Notes under the pieces: model-generated
What the model saw: only the letters and a program-made list of their open reading frames with translations
Database searches by the model: none
What the model was told of the DNA's origin: nothing
Position numbers and translations under genes: made by a program
In this document: in pieces, positions 28,141 to 35,657 of the stretch
Layout: the number at the start of each line of letters is the position of its first letter
How positions within the stretch are numbered: position 1 is the stretch's first letter
Source of the DNA: Atlantibacter sp032062175
Lineage (GTDB): Bacteria; Pseudomonadota; Gammaproteobacteria; Enterobacterales; Enterobacteriaceae
Assembly (NCBI RefSeq): GCF_032062175.1
Contig: NZ_DAMBQK010000001.1
Span: forward strand, 1-64,000
Direction of reading: 5' to 3'
DNA: 64,000 nt

Positions 28141-28862
28141 ACCTCCCTCCCGGTTCGGCGATGCCACCAGATGGCCAGGGTCGCCATCATCCCCAGCAGG
28201 GCGGTGGCTGCGGCGGCTCCCAAGGCCTGCAAGGGGATCGTCTGCCCGTAGAGAGTGAGGCTATGGGGCCTCGGCTCAGGTGCGGCCGGGGGCTGATAGC
28301 GGTATTCGGCCCGCTGCAGGGTGAGGCTGATGCGATCCGGGGTGAGGCCGGGTATGCCATTGTGGATCAGGGCGCGGATCTCGGCCTCCCGAGCCGGCAG
28401 GTTGACCTCGGGGCTGTATTTGATGAAGACGGCGGCCGAGGAGGGGGCGGGGGGCTCACCCTCCTGGGATCTGGGCTCGGCCACCGACACCTCGGCGGTG
28501 ATGACCCCGTCCATGCTACCCAGCATTTTCTCGAGTTGCTGGCTCTTGAGGTAGTTGAGTTTGGCCTCCTCCTGCTCGGGAGAGGAGACCAGTTGGCCGC
28601 TTGGGAAGAGGTCCTGCATGGTCATGGTACGCCGGCGTGGCAGGCCGTTTTGCCGAAGCACTTCGACGGCATCCACAAAACGATCCTGATCCACCCTCAG
28701 GGTGACCCCCTCCTTCTCGACGCTCTTGTCAGCCGGGATCCGGTTGTAGATGAGCAGAGCCAGCATCTGGTTGGCCTCGGCCTCATCGAGTCGGGTATAG
28801 AGCTCGCTCTTGCAGCCTACCAGCAGCGGCAGCACGCAGAGCATCAGCAGCACGGTTCTCAT
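28137..28862 (-). CDS. sctJ: T3SS inner-ring lipoprotein SctJ
   Basis: 241 aa. Lipoprotein of the inner MS-like ring (YscJ/PrgK/SsaJ family). Signal peptide with lipobox LLVGC (lipidated C17), then two ring-building domains (LYTRLDEAEANQMLALL; AKLNYLKSQQLEKMLGSMDGVITAEVSVA), and a C-terminal transmembrane helix (about 213-233, LGAAAATALLGMMATLAIWW). Overlaps sctI by ATGA at its start and sctK by ATGA at its end, a tightly packed coupled operon. Confidence 0.95.
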   Translation of the reverse strand: MRTVLLMLCVLPLLVGCKSELYTRLDEAEANQMLALLIYNRIPADKSVEKEGVTLRVDQDRFVDAVEVLRQNGLPRRRTMTMQDLFPSGQLVSSPEQEEAKLNYLKSQQLEKMLGSMDGVITAEVSVAEPRSQEGEPPAPSSAAVFIKYSPEVNLPAREAEIRALIHNGIPGLTPDRISLTLQRAEYRYQPPAAPEPRPHSLTLYGQTIPLQALGAAAATALLGMMATLAIWWHRRTGREV

Positions 28863-29119
28863 GACAGGTTCACCAGTTTGTTGATGGTCTGACCGAGGGA
28901 GCCGGCTACCTTGGCGGTGAGGTCGACTCCGACGGCCAACTCGGTCAGTGCGCTCTGGGCGCCCATCAGCCCATTCGGCGAGTCGCTGGTCTGGGGGCTG
29001 TTGAGCAGGGCGGCGAAGCGCTGTTGGGTGGGCAAGTCGACCTCGGCAGGGTTGGGCTGGGCGAGCGGGGTGACCGGCGCCAGGGCTTGGGCGATGGCGT
29101 GAATGGCATCGATGGTCAT
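28859..29119 (-). CDS. sctI: T3SS inner rod protein SctI
   Basis: 86 aa. Small helical protein at the sctI position, with C-terminal helix VAGSLGQTINKLVNLS, matching the rod subunit pattern (SsaI/PrgJ/YscI) that polymerises beneath the needle. GGAGAA lies 8 nt before the ATG. Stop and start codons overlap with both neighbours (ATGA). Confidence 0.85.
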   Translation of the reverse strand: MTIDAIHAIAQALAPVTPLAQPNPAEVDLPTQQRFAALLNSPQTSDSPNGLMGAQSALTELAVGVDLTAKVAGSLGQTINKLVNLS

Positions 29120-29379
29120 GATCTTTTCTCCTCTGAGGGGGGGGCGAGCAGGGCTCGCAGGGGCAGACACTCCTCGGCCGGCAGGCATGCGAGGCGAGCG
29201 CTGGCGGCCCGGTGACGGCCCAAACCAAAGAGCAGGATGGCCTCGCATTGGGCCAGTTGACTGGGGTCATCCAGCCAGTCGGGCAGGGCGGCCAGGATGT
29301 CGTGCAACTCGGCGCGCAGGCCGTGGTTGACGGCGGCAAAGCCAGCTTCGACGATGAGACGGGGAAGGGGGTAGTTCAT
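29116..29379 (-). CDS. SsaH/SctG-type needle chaperone
   Basis: 87 aa. Lies between needle and rod genes exactly as ssaH in SPI-2. The sequence (LRAELHDILAALPDWLDDPSQLAQCEAILLFGLGRHRAASARLACL) is a short TPR-like helical repeat, as in YscG/EscG-type chaperones that hold needle subunits unpolymerised together with an SsaE/YscE-type partner (encoded at 30394). Starts 4 bp after the needle stop. Confidence 0.75.
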   Translation of the reverse strand: MNYPLPRLIVEAGFAAVNHGLRAELHDILAALPDWLDDPSQLAQCEAILLFGLGRHRAASARLACLPAEECLPLRALLAPPSEEKRS

Positions 29380-29383
29380 CGTG

Positions 29384-29605
29384 TCACCCTATCTTGCTGA
29401 TGATGCTCATCATCATGTCTTTGACGGCCTTCATGACCGAGCTCTGGTAGCCGATCATGACCGAGTACTGCTGCATGGCGTACTGGGACCGCAACATGGC
29501 CTGGGGATCGTTATTGATGTCGCTGGACGCCATGGCGGTCTGGGCATCGTTGGCGGTGCGCGAGGCCTGGCTGTCCAGTTGGGCGACGATGGCATCGATG
29601 TTCAT
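29384..29605 (-). CDS. sctF: T3SS needle subunit SctF
   Basis: 73 aa, one-helix-turn-helix needle protein. The C-terminal part YSVMIGYQSSVMKAVKDMMM closely parallels SPI-2 SsaG (YSTFINYESSLIKMIKDML). AAGGAG precedes the ATG by 6 nt. It follows the AraC regulator gene by 9 bp, so needle production is tied to the regulator transcript. Confidence 0.93.
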   Translation of the reverse strand: MNIDAIVAQLDSQASRTANDAQTAMASSDINNDPQAMLRSQYAMQQYSVMIGYQSSVMKAVKDMMMSIISKIG

Positions 29606-29614
29606 GGGCTCTCC

Positions 29615-30298
29615 TTAGGATTGTCTGGCCAGCGACTCGCTGGCATCACCGCGCCGTACTTCGCTCGGGGTCTGGCTGAAGTGGCGCCGAAAGCTGTCTG
29701 AGAAGTGGGCGGCATTACAAAAGCCCGACTCCAGCGCCACGTCGATCACCTTCTTGGGGGTAGTTTCGAGCAGCGCCCTTGCGTGCTCCAGTCGCTGCTG
29801 TTGCAACCACTGTTTGGCGGACATGCCGAACTTCTCCCGAAACAGCTGGTTGAATTTGCGCTGGGAGAGGCCGAAGAGATCCGCATAGCGGGCCACCGGC
29901 CAGGGCTCCAGGCGATAGCGGTGCAGCATCTCGAAGAGGTCTGCATCGGCGGCGACCAGAGGGCGTAGCAGCGCCGAGCAGCGGCGGCGCTCCACCGTCA
30001 GGGCATAAGCCAGCACCAGGCGCAGCATTACCTCGCCATCGGCCTGACCCAGTCGGATCAGGGTTTGCAGCAGGGCAGGCTCCATCGGGACTGGCAGGGC
30101 GGGTTGAGTGGAGAGGTGATCGCAGCCGCCCTCCATCAGATGCTGTAGCTCCCGACAGATGGGTTGCAGCCGCTGGCAGCGGTAGCTAAAGAGGTGTCCC
30201 TCCTCGGGCACGGGGCCCGAGGTCAGCAACACGCCGGGTTCTTTGAGAGCGCTGCGGCTCTGCAAAGAGGGTACGAGCAGTAGGTGCAGAATTGGCAT
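29615..30298 (-). CDS. AraC-family regulator, EsrC-like
   Basis: 227 aa. The C-terminal AraC/XylS DNA-binding domain (about 125-220) shows both helix-turn-helix motifs, including VARYADLFGLSQRKFNQLFREKFGMSAKQWLQQQRL and VIDVALESGFCNAAHFSDSFRRHFSQTPSEVRRG. The N-terminal 120 residues have no recognised effector-binding fold. Edwardsiella SPI-2-type systems carry an AraC regulator of similar size, EsrC (229 aa), that acts below the EsrAB (SsrAB-like) pair; Salmonella SPI-2 has none. First gene of the needle operon, with an 18-bp island box and -10 upstream (30328-30373). Confidence 0.82.
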   Translation of the reverse strand: MPILHLLLVPSLQSRSALKEPGVLLTSGPVPEEGHLFSYRCQRLQPICRELQHLMEGGCDHLSTQPALPVPMEPALLQTLIRLGQADGEVMLRLVLAYALTVERRRCSALLRPLVAADADLFEMLHRYRLEPWPVARYADLFGLSQRKFNQLFREKFGMSAKQWLQQQRLEHARALLETTPKKVIDVALESGFCNAAHFSDSFRRHFSQTPSEVRRGDASESLARQS

Positions 30299-30327
30299 GG
30301 TGTGCTCCTGTCTGGGATCCTGGATTC

Positions 30328-30373
30328 ATCATGGGGTCTTCAGGGCATTCCCCCCATCAGGTCATCACCTGAA
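30328..30373 (-). promoter_or_regulatory. Island box 1 and -10, promoter of the AraC-sctF...sctW operon
   Basis: TTCAGGTGATGACCTGAT (30373 to 30356) is a 7-4-7 palindrome with ACCTGAT as near-mirror of TTCAGGT (TCAGGT-GATG-ACCTGA is perfect). After exactly 22 nt follows CATGAT (30333-30328). The regulator ATG is 30 nt further, giving a short leader with AGGAG. Confidence 0.8.
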
Positions 30374-30393
30374 TTGGCGTGGCTGACCCCGCA

Positions 30394-30633
30394 TCATCGA
30401 CCCCGGGAAGCGCTGTGTTGGGCGCGCAGCCAGAGGATCTCGATCACCGCGCGTGCCGCCAGGCAAGATTGGCGCTGGCGCTCGAGGCGGGCGTACTCCT
30501 CCGGGGGCTGGGGTTGGCGCAGGGCCTGGGTCAGTTGGTAAGCACCGGCATCAAGCTGGTCGATCAACTGGTGTCTGAGCAGTCCCTGGGGGTCGTGGGC
30601 GAGGCGCTCTTCGAGGTGGGTCAGGGTATCCAT
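30394..30633 (-). CDS. ssaE: SsaE-like needle co-chaperone
   Basis: 79 aa (SPI-2 SsaE is 80). The start MDTLTHLEERL parallels MTTLTRLEDLL of SsaE, and both share a helical core with an R/K-rich second helix ending near AxxxIExLxxRxxxS. Such proteins pair with the SsaH/SctG chaperone to guard the needle subunit. Last gene of ssaB-sctC-sctD-ssaE, the same order as in SPI-2. Begins 9 bp after sctD. Confidence 0.8.
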   Translation of the reverse strand: MDTLTHLEERLAHDPQGLLRHQLIDQLDAGAYQLTQALRQPQPPEEYARLERQRQSCLAARAVIEILWLRAQHSASRGR

Positions 30634-30642
30634 GGAATCCTC

Positions 30643-31818
30643 TCAACTGTGTAAGGGAAGAAAAACGAGGCGTTGGCGGCCAGCCAGAGAGACGCCGTCT
30701 GGCGCCACTGCGACCACCCGCATCCCCTGCTTGACCGGAGTGCCGGGCAGCAGGCGCATGCCGTTGGTCAACTGCAAATAGGGAGCGCTGTCGTTGCCAC
30801 CGATCCCCGCCATGGGGGCGGGCAGGTAGTCGAGCTCGGTCACGCTGCCAGCGGCACCGATAAAGCGCAGAGGGTGTTCGGTTCGGCCCAGGTTGAGCCG
30901 CTCAAGCAGAGCCTCGAGCCGAACCTGCTGCTCGGGGGCAAGCTGTCCCGAGAGCAGCCAGGCATGCTCGGTGCGTCGGGCGCTGAGGCCATCGAGCAGG
31001 TTGCCCTGTGCCAGCGCCGTGATGAGGCTCTCCAACTGCTGGGCTCCGTGATCCGATAGCTGCCAGCCGCGCAGCCCGGGTAGGTGATCCAGAGCCCGGG
31101 CCAGACCGCTGGTATCCCCCTGAAAGGCGCCGTCGATTTGTGCCTCTCCCTGGGGGGCAAGTGTCACTGTCATATCCGGATAGCCGTAGCTGGCCAGCAG
31201 GGCCTTGACCGAGCGCTGCAGATCGTCATCGCAAATAACCTCCTGCTGGAGGCGAACACCGGCCGCCTGCAGCCGTGCGGTGAGCGCCATCAGGGGGCGG
31301 CTGGCGCGGCAGCGGCCACTCAATACCAGGGAGCCGTCACCCTGCCAGCTCGCCTGTAGGCCAGGCTCGGTGGCTAGCGCCGCAGGCAGCCAGTCGTGGG
31401 GCGAGGGGGTCGGTATCGGTTGAGCGGGCCACAGCAGGGTGGCTGCCCCGGCCGAGAGCGCCAGGGTGGTCAGCAGAGCCCACAGAGGGAAGGTCTGCTT
31501 GCTGCGACGGCGTGCGATAAGGGGCACAGGGGGCTCCTCATCGGAGTGGGCCAGCACGAAGTGGACGCCGGCCAGGTCGATCCCTGCGTGGATCGGGAGT
31601 ACCCCCTCACCCTGGCGGCGACCCGCGACCCAGCAGGGGGTATCGGAGCAGAGGGCGACGCCGCTCGGGGTCACCTCCAGCCTGGCCTGTTTGCCCCGCT
31701 CGAGGGGAAGCAGCAGGTCGCTCTCTCCGGCCCCCAGGGTAAAGGGGCCGGGGGGAAGGCGGAGCTCCTGACCCTGCAGGGGGCCGTTGAGCAGCTTGAG
31801 TTTGAAGCTGGTTTTCAT
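30643..31818 (-). CDS. sctD: T3SS inner-membrane ring protein SctD
   Basis: 391 aa, bitopic protein of the outer inner-membrane ring (SsaD/YscD family). Cytoplasmic FHA-like domain (1-95; LKLLNGPLQGQELRLPPGPFTLG), one transmembrane helix (about 109-130, FPLWALLTTLALSAGAATLLW), then periplasmic ring-building repeats. Lies 7 bp after sctC. Confidence 0.9.
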   Translation of the reverse strand: MKTSFKLKLLNGPLQGQELRLPPGPFTLGAGESDLLLPLERGKQARLEVTPSGVALCSDTPCWVAGRRQGEGVLPIHAGIDLAGVHFVLAHSDEEPPVPLIARRRSKQTFPLWALLTTLALSAGAATLLWPAQPIPTPSPHDWLPAALATEPGLQASWQGDGSLVLSGRCRASRPLMALTARLQAAGVRLQQEVICDDDLQRSVKALLASYGYPDMTVTLAPQGEAQIDGAFQGDTSGLARALDHLPGLRGWQLSDHGAQQLESLITALAQGNLLDGLSARRTEHAWLLSGQLAPEQQVRLEALLERLNLGRTEHPLRFIGAAGSVTELDYLPAPMAGIGGNDSAPYLQLTNGMRLLPGTPVKQGMRVVAVAPDGVSLAGRQRLVFLPLHS

Positions 31819-31825
31819 GGCGACC

Positions 31826-33304
31826 TCACATCTGACGCGGTTCAGCCTTGATCAGGAAGAGACGGACCACGCTGTGCTCTTTCTGGGTGGTGCTGCGAAA
31901 CAGGCCGCCGATGAGCGGCAGATCACCGAGCAGGGGGATCTTGCGTACACCCTGGGTGTGCTCATCCTGTACGAAGCCACCCAACAGCAGGGCCTGACCG
32001 AGATTGAGGGTGGCCTGGGTGGCGATCTCCGCATTCTGGATCTGGGGCAGTGATTCGGTGCGGCTGATGGGCTCCCCCTGACGACCATCTTCGATGTTGA
32101 GGGTGAGCAGCACCTTGTTACCGCTCGCCTCATGGATGAGGCGAGGAGTGACCCGCATCAGGGCACCGGCGGTGACTGACTCGAGCTTGGGGTTCTTCTC
32201 GCTCTCAAGCTTGGTATAAAAAGTGATGCTGCGATCGAGCACCGCCTGCACATTGTCCAGAGTCACCACTGAGGGGCGCGAGACGATGCGCGCCTTGGAT
32301 TGCTGCTCCAGGGCGGAGAGACGAACCATGAAATTGCCCGAGTTGGAGATGAGGGAGGAGAAGCTGTCGGAGCTCAGGCCACCGTTGTTGAAGCTGACGC
32401 TACCGCCACCGATACGGGCCGAGGCGGACCAGTCTATCCCCAGCTCGTTGATGTCACCGGCATCCACATCGATGATGGCTACCGAGATCTCCACCAGGGT
32501 CGGACGCTGGTCGAGCTGGGGGATCAGGCTCTTGTAGAGCCCCATGTTCTGCTGGCGATCCCGCACCAGCACGGCGTTTTGACGCAGGTCGGCCGAGAAG
32601 GTGGGCAGGCCGCCGCCATCGGTGGGGACCGGGCTCTTGTTGTCGGGCAGGGGGAGGGCGCGCCCCTGGGCCATCTCCCGCAAGGCCGACACCACCCCGG
32701 GCACCACCACACTCTGATTGCGATAGCTGTAGCTGGTGTCGCTGGCACTGGCGTATTTGAGGGGGAAGACGGCCACCGTCTCCTTGTTCTGCTCCTGATT
32801 AAGGTCTTGCTCGTCGAGCTGTTTTGCGAGGGTATTGACCTGGTTCAGGCAGGCCGGTACCCCATTTACCTGTAGGCTGTTGGAGCTACCCACCTGGCGT
32901 ACCTGGCAGGCGGCCCCGTCGAGCAGGCCACTATGGCGCAGCAGGCGAGCCATGGTGCCACCGCTCAGGTAGGCCGGAGAGAGTACCGCCTGCTCCATCT
33001 CCTGAGCCTTGTAGACGTAGAGGGTGTTGCCATCGTAGTAGGGGAGGAGCTGGTAGAGACGGGCCAGCTCGCTTAATACCCGGCCCCGGGGTTGGTCTTG
33101 CAGATTACCGGCATAGGCCTCGGTGATGCGCGGGCTGACCACCACAGGTAGCCCGGAGTTGGCCCCCAAATCCCGCAACACAGAGGCGAGCGGGGTATTC
33201 TGGCTGGAGACGAAGTAGGGGGCGCCCCGCCAGGGGATCGGCTGGGCCAGGGTCTGGGCGCAGAAAAGCCCGGTCCAGAGCAGGTGTAGGGCCTTGTGTT
33301 TCAT
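31826..33304 (-). CDS. sctC: T3SS outer-membrane secretin SctC
   Basis: 492 aa, secretin of the SsaC/EscC family (SsaC is 497). Signal peptide at the start (MKHKALHLLWTGLFCAQTLAQ). N0/N1 domains (residues 25-170) and N3 domain are followed by the secretin channel domain with VEISVAIIDVDAGDINELGIDWSASA and the closing LGQALLLGGFVQDEHTQGVRKIPLLGDLPLIGGLFR. The ATG at 33304 overlaps the ssaB stop as ATGA; the longer frame from 33445 runs inside ssaB and lacks a signal peptide. Confidence 0.95.
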   Translation of the reverse strand: MKHKALHLLWTGLFCAQTLAQPIPWRGAPYFVSSQNTPLASVLRDLGANSGLPVVVSPRITEAYAGNLQDQPRGRVLSELARLYQLLPYYDGNTLYVYKAQEMEQAVLSPAYLSGGTMARLLRHSGLLDGAACQVRQVGSSNSLQVNGVPACLNQVNTLAKQLDEQDLNQEQNKETVAVFPLKYASASDTSYSYRNQSVVVPGVVSALREMAQGRALPLPDNKSPVPTDGGGLPTFSADLRQNAVLVRDRQQNMGLYKSLIPQLDQRPTLVEISVAIIDVDAGDINELGIDWSASARIGGGSVSFNNGGLSSDSFSSLISNSGNFMVRLSALEQQSKARIVSRPSVVTLDNVQAVLDRSITFYTKLESEKNPKLESVTAGALMRVTPRLIHEASGNKVLLTLNIEDGRQGEPISRTESLPQIQNAEIATQATLNLGQALLLGGFVQDEHTQGVRKIPLLGDLPLIGGLFRSTTQKEHSVVRLFLIKAEPRQM

Positions 33305-33702
33305 GCAAACCTCCCGATGAAGGGGCGTGGTGGGGGTGTGGTGCGGGCCGCAGGGACCATCAGTGCCGCCATGGCCAGTTGTTGCTTCAGAAGCAGCTCC
33401 AGCTCCACCTCGGTCAAGGTCGCCGGATAGCGCCGCAGCAGCCACAGCTCCCCCTGCTCCATATAGAGGGCGTCGTCACACGCCTCTGGCGTCGCCGCCA
33501 GCAACAGGCAGGCCTGCCGGGCTTGCTCGGCAGGCCAGGTCAGCGTCATGGCGATGCAGGGACCGGTGGCAAAGTCGCGCCCCTTAAGGTGCCGTCCTTG
33601 CAGGGTGCCGGTGAGAGTCCGGTTACCCTGACTCCAGACGGGATGCGCTATCATCCTGGCCAGCCGCTGCAGGGCTTGTGGGGGAGTGAGGTCTCTGTTC
33701 AT
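33301..33702 (-). CDS. ssaB: SsaB/SpiC-like secretion regulator
   Basis: 133 aa. Resembles SPI-2 SsaB (SpiC) over its length: TLTGTLQGRHLKGRDFATGP against IMTIDGHPARGEIFSEAFS, ARQACLLLAATPEACDDALYMEQGELWLLRRY against CLAYVTLLLAAHPDVHDYAIQLTADGGWLNGYY, and a terminal ELELLLKQQLAM helix. SsaB works with SsaL and SsaM at the gate. It lies directly before sctC, as in SPI-2. A GTG at 33747 is upstream of the predicted transcription start, so ATG 33702 is chosen. That ATG lacks a ribosome site and coincides with the predicted +1. Confidence 0.72.
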   Translation of the reverse strand: MNRDLTPPQALQRLARMIAHPVWSQGNRTLTGTLQGRHLKGRDFATGPCIAMTLTWPAEQARQACLLLAATPEACDDALYMEQGELWLLRRYPATLTEVELELLLKQQLAMAALMVPAARTTPPPRPFIGRFA

Positions 33703-33708
33703 GGGATC

Positions 33709-33754
33709 ATGATGGGAGGCAGGGGCCCCTTTTTGTATCGGGTGCACACCTGAA
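33709..33754 (-). promoter_or_regulatory. Island box 2 and -10, promoter of ssaB-sctC-sctD-ssaE
   Basis: TTCAGGTGTGCACCCGAT (33754 to 33737), a 22-nt spacer, then CATCAT (33714-33709). Six bases later comes the ATG of ssaB, so the expected +1 is the A of the start codon. Confidence 0.75.
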
Positions 33755-33764
33755 TTGAGGCGAG

Positions 33765-33789
33765 AAAAAGGCCGCGCATGGCGCGGCCT
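33765..33789 (-). terminator. Terminator of the translocon/effector operon
   Basis: On the minus strand AGGCCGCGC-CAT-GCGCGGCCT followed by TTTTT, 6 bases after the SseF-like stop and just before island box 2. Confidence 0.9.
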
Positions 33790-33794
33790 CGGGA

Positions 33795-34838
33795 TCAGGC
33801 AAAGCTAAAACTGTGTCGCCGCTCCAGCGGGACCTGCTGATTGGGCAGGCCGTTTCTCAGGGCCTGCTCCAACAGTCCCCGCAAATTGGTGACCTGCTGG
33901 GCAAACTGGGCGGACTCCTGGGTTGCCGCCGCCAGGTTATTGTTGACTTGTTGGAGTTGTTGCCGAGTCTCTGTAAGCGCCTTGTCTTGCTGATTGATAG
34001 TTTTTTTGGTCTTGTCGAGTTGATCTTGCAGGCCAAATTTTTGCCGCAGCTGTTCACTCCGCTGGGTGCGCACCTGATCCAGCGTGAGCTGCAGTTGATC
34101 GACGGCTTTTTTCTGTCCCTCAAGCTCACGCCCCGTGAGGGCCTGGGCATGCTGCTGGGCTCCCTTTCGGGTAGCGGCGGCACTGACCACACCCGCAACC
34201 GTCTCGACGCTCACCTTGCCCACGGTGATGGCCGGTATGGTATGGGCGAGAGCTGCCGGGGTGGTGACAGGCAGGAAACCACCGATGGCGACCGTGCCGA
34301 CGGCCAGGGCTCCGCGGGTCAGCAAAGAGAGCACATTGGCAATCTGCTTGGCTTTTTCGTCCGAGGCGTCACAGCGTTTGCACAGCCAGTGGATGGCGTT
34401 GCCCAGGGCATCTCCCCCCATGGCGAACCCTTCTCCCCCCTGTTTCTTGCTCTGCCAATCCTTGTAGGCACAGGCCACATCGCTCACCGCCATAGCAAAA
34501 CCGACGCCGGCCAGCGCCAGCAAGGGGACGCCGGCGCCGCCGGTGAACCCGGTTACCAGGGCGGCCGCTACCACTACGGCGCTGGCGGCGACCAGGGTCA
34601 GCACCTTGGCGACAAAGCTGCGTTTGGCCATATCGACCCCGCACTGCTTGGCTGCGCTATCGGCAACCTTGGCTTTTTCTTCCAGGGTCGATGCCTTGAG
34701 CTCGTCACCCGACGGGCCGGTATGCCTGAGGGCGATACCCATATCGTCGGCCGGCAGGCGGCGATTGGCCGGCTCCTGGGGGAGAGGGTTGTTTTGATCG
34801 ACATGGGAGAGGGATAGGGAATGACTAATGTGTTCCAT
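33795..34838 (-). CDS. SseF-like membrane effector candidate
   Basis: 347 aa. Polar N-terminal 75 residues (possible secretion signal), a first hydrophobic hairpin at about 78-130 (FVAKVLTLVAASAVVVAAAL ... GVPLLALAGVGFAMAVSDVA) and a second at about 165-215. A long Q-rich coiled coil (about 230-325, LQLTLDQVRTQRSEQLRQKF) and a short RRHSFSFA tail follow. It is preceded by a class II chaperone gene, exactly where SPI-2 has sscB-sseF, and the double-hairpin architecture fits SseF. It is longer than SseF (260 aa), and the coiled coil is unusual. A translocator-like role is an alternative. Confidence 0.6.
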   Translation of the reverse strand: MEHISHSLSLSHVDQNNPLPQEPANRRLPADDMGIALRHTGPSGDELKASTLEEKAKVADSAAKQCGVDMAKRSFVAKVLTLVAASAVVVAAALVTGFTGGAGVPLLALAGVGFAMAVSDVACAYKDWQSKKQGGEGFAMGGDALGNAIHWLCKRCDASDEKAKQIANVLSLLTRGALAVGTVAIGGFLPVTTPAALAHTIPAITVGKVSVETVAGVVSAAATRKGAQQHAQALTGRELEGQKKAVDQLQLTLDQVRTQRSEQLRQKFGLQDQLDKTKKTINQQDKALTETRQQLQQVNNNLAAATQESAQFAQQVTNLRGLLEQALRNGLPNQQVPLERRHSFSFA

Positions 34839-34850
34839 CGTTGGCTCCTG

Positions 34851-35339
34851 TTAGTGATTAAGGCTGGCCAGCAGGGTTTCTGCCCGCTTGCGCAGCGTGT
34901 CGTAGCGCGGGTCTTGCTCTGCCTGGCCGAAGCAGAGGGCGATGACCGCATCGAGGGCATCGCGGGCCGCATCGGTTTCGCCGAGTGCCAGCAGGCACTC
35001 GGCGATATGGAAAGGGGCGAAGGGATCATTGGCCTGCATCGCCAGGGTCTGGGAGAATAGACTCAGGGCATGGCGATACTCCCCCTGCTCCTTGAGGGCG
35101 CAGGCGAAGGCAAAGGGAAAGCGGCGATCCAGAGGTTGTTGCAGGGCGAGAAAGGCGAAGAGCTCGGTCGCTTCATCACACTCACCCCGGTTCCAGGCGT
35201 GATAGGCGCGCTCGTAGAGGCGCTCCAGCTCATCAGGAGGCGTCTGGCTGAGGGTCGCCAGGGTGGTGTTACCCTCCAACAGTGCGAGGCAGTGCTGGAG
35301 TATAGTGTCGGTCTGTTCCTGCCGATCTGACGGGTTCAT
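34851..35339 (-). CDS. Class II TPR chaperone, SscB-like
   Basis: 162 aa, three TPR-type helical pairs (ERLYERAYHAWNRGECDEATELFAFLALQQPLDRRFPFAFACALKEQGEYRHALSLFSQTLAMQANDP) of the SycD/LcrH/SscB fold. Such chaperones hold translocators or hydrophobic effectors before export. It starts the sscB-sseF-type pair, 12 bp before the SseF-like gene, so it probably serves that protein. Distinct from the SscA-like gene at 38664. Confidence 0.8.
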   Translation of the reverse strand: MNPSDRQEQTDTILQHCLALLEGNTTLATLSQTPPDELERLYERAYHAWNRGECDEATELFAFLALQQPLDRRFPFAFACALKEQGEYRHALSLFSQTLAMQANDPFAPFHIAECLLALGETDAARDALDAVIALCFGQAEQDPRYDTLRKRAETLLASLNH

Positions 35340-35441
35340 GGTAAGCTTCTCCTCAGGATGGTGGTGCCCATCCTAATCACTTTGGCTGGGCACCCTTTTG
35401 GCAAAATGGCGTTTTCTTTCTGGTTTACGCCTTTGGCCGCG

Positions 35442-35657
35442 TTATTTCAGGAGCGTCTGATAGACGCTGTTAATGGCGTCATAACCGGCACTGTGGTAGG
35501 CCGCGTGTACACCAAACACGGAGGCAATCTCGTCGGCTGACAGGATGGACGTGCGAAGATCTCGCGTCCGGTAGAGGGTCAGGGTCTCGACCCCACTCTG
35601 TTCGAAGCGGGTGTGGATCCGCTTGTTTGCGAGCTGCTGATCAATATCGGTATTCAT
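35442..35657 (-). CDS. 71-residue protein of unknown function in the translocon operon
   Basis: Its ATG overlaps the GNAT gene end by 17 nt, and the frame is open for 71 codons (MNTDIDQQLANKRIHTRFEQ ... AGYDAINSVYQTLLK). No signal peptide, membrane helix or recognised domain. The overlap and shared strand support real translation. It is followed by about 100 bases of non-coding sequence before the SscB-like gene. I do not recognise it; a small effector or a GNAT-associated partner are guesses. Confidence 0.5.
   Translation of the reverse strand: MNTDIDQQLANKRIHTRFEQSGVETLTLYRTRDLRTSILSADEIASVFGVHAAYHSAGYDAINSVYQTLLK

Noticed and set aside
33304..33445. N-terminal extension of SctC from 33445
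   Set aside because: It runs antisense-free but in a second frame through ssaB, has no signal peptide, and the ATG at 33304 coupled to the ssaB stop is followed by a good signal sequence.
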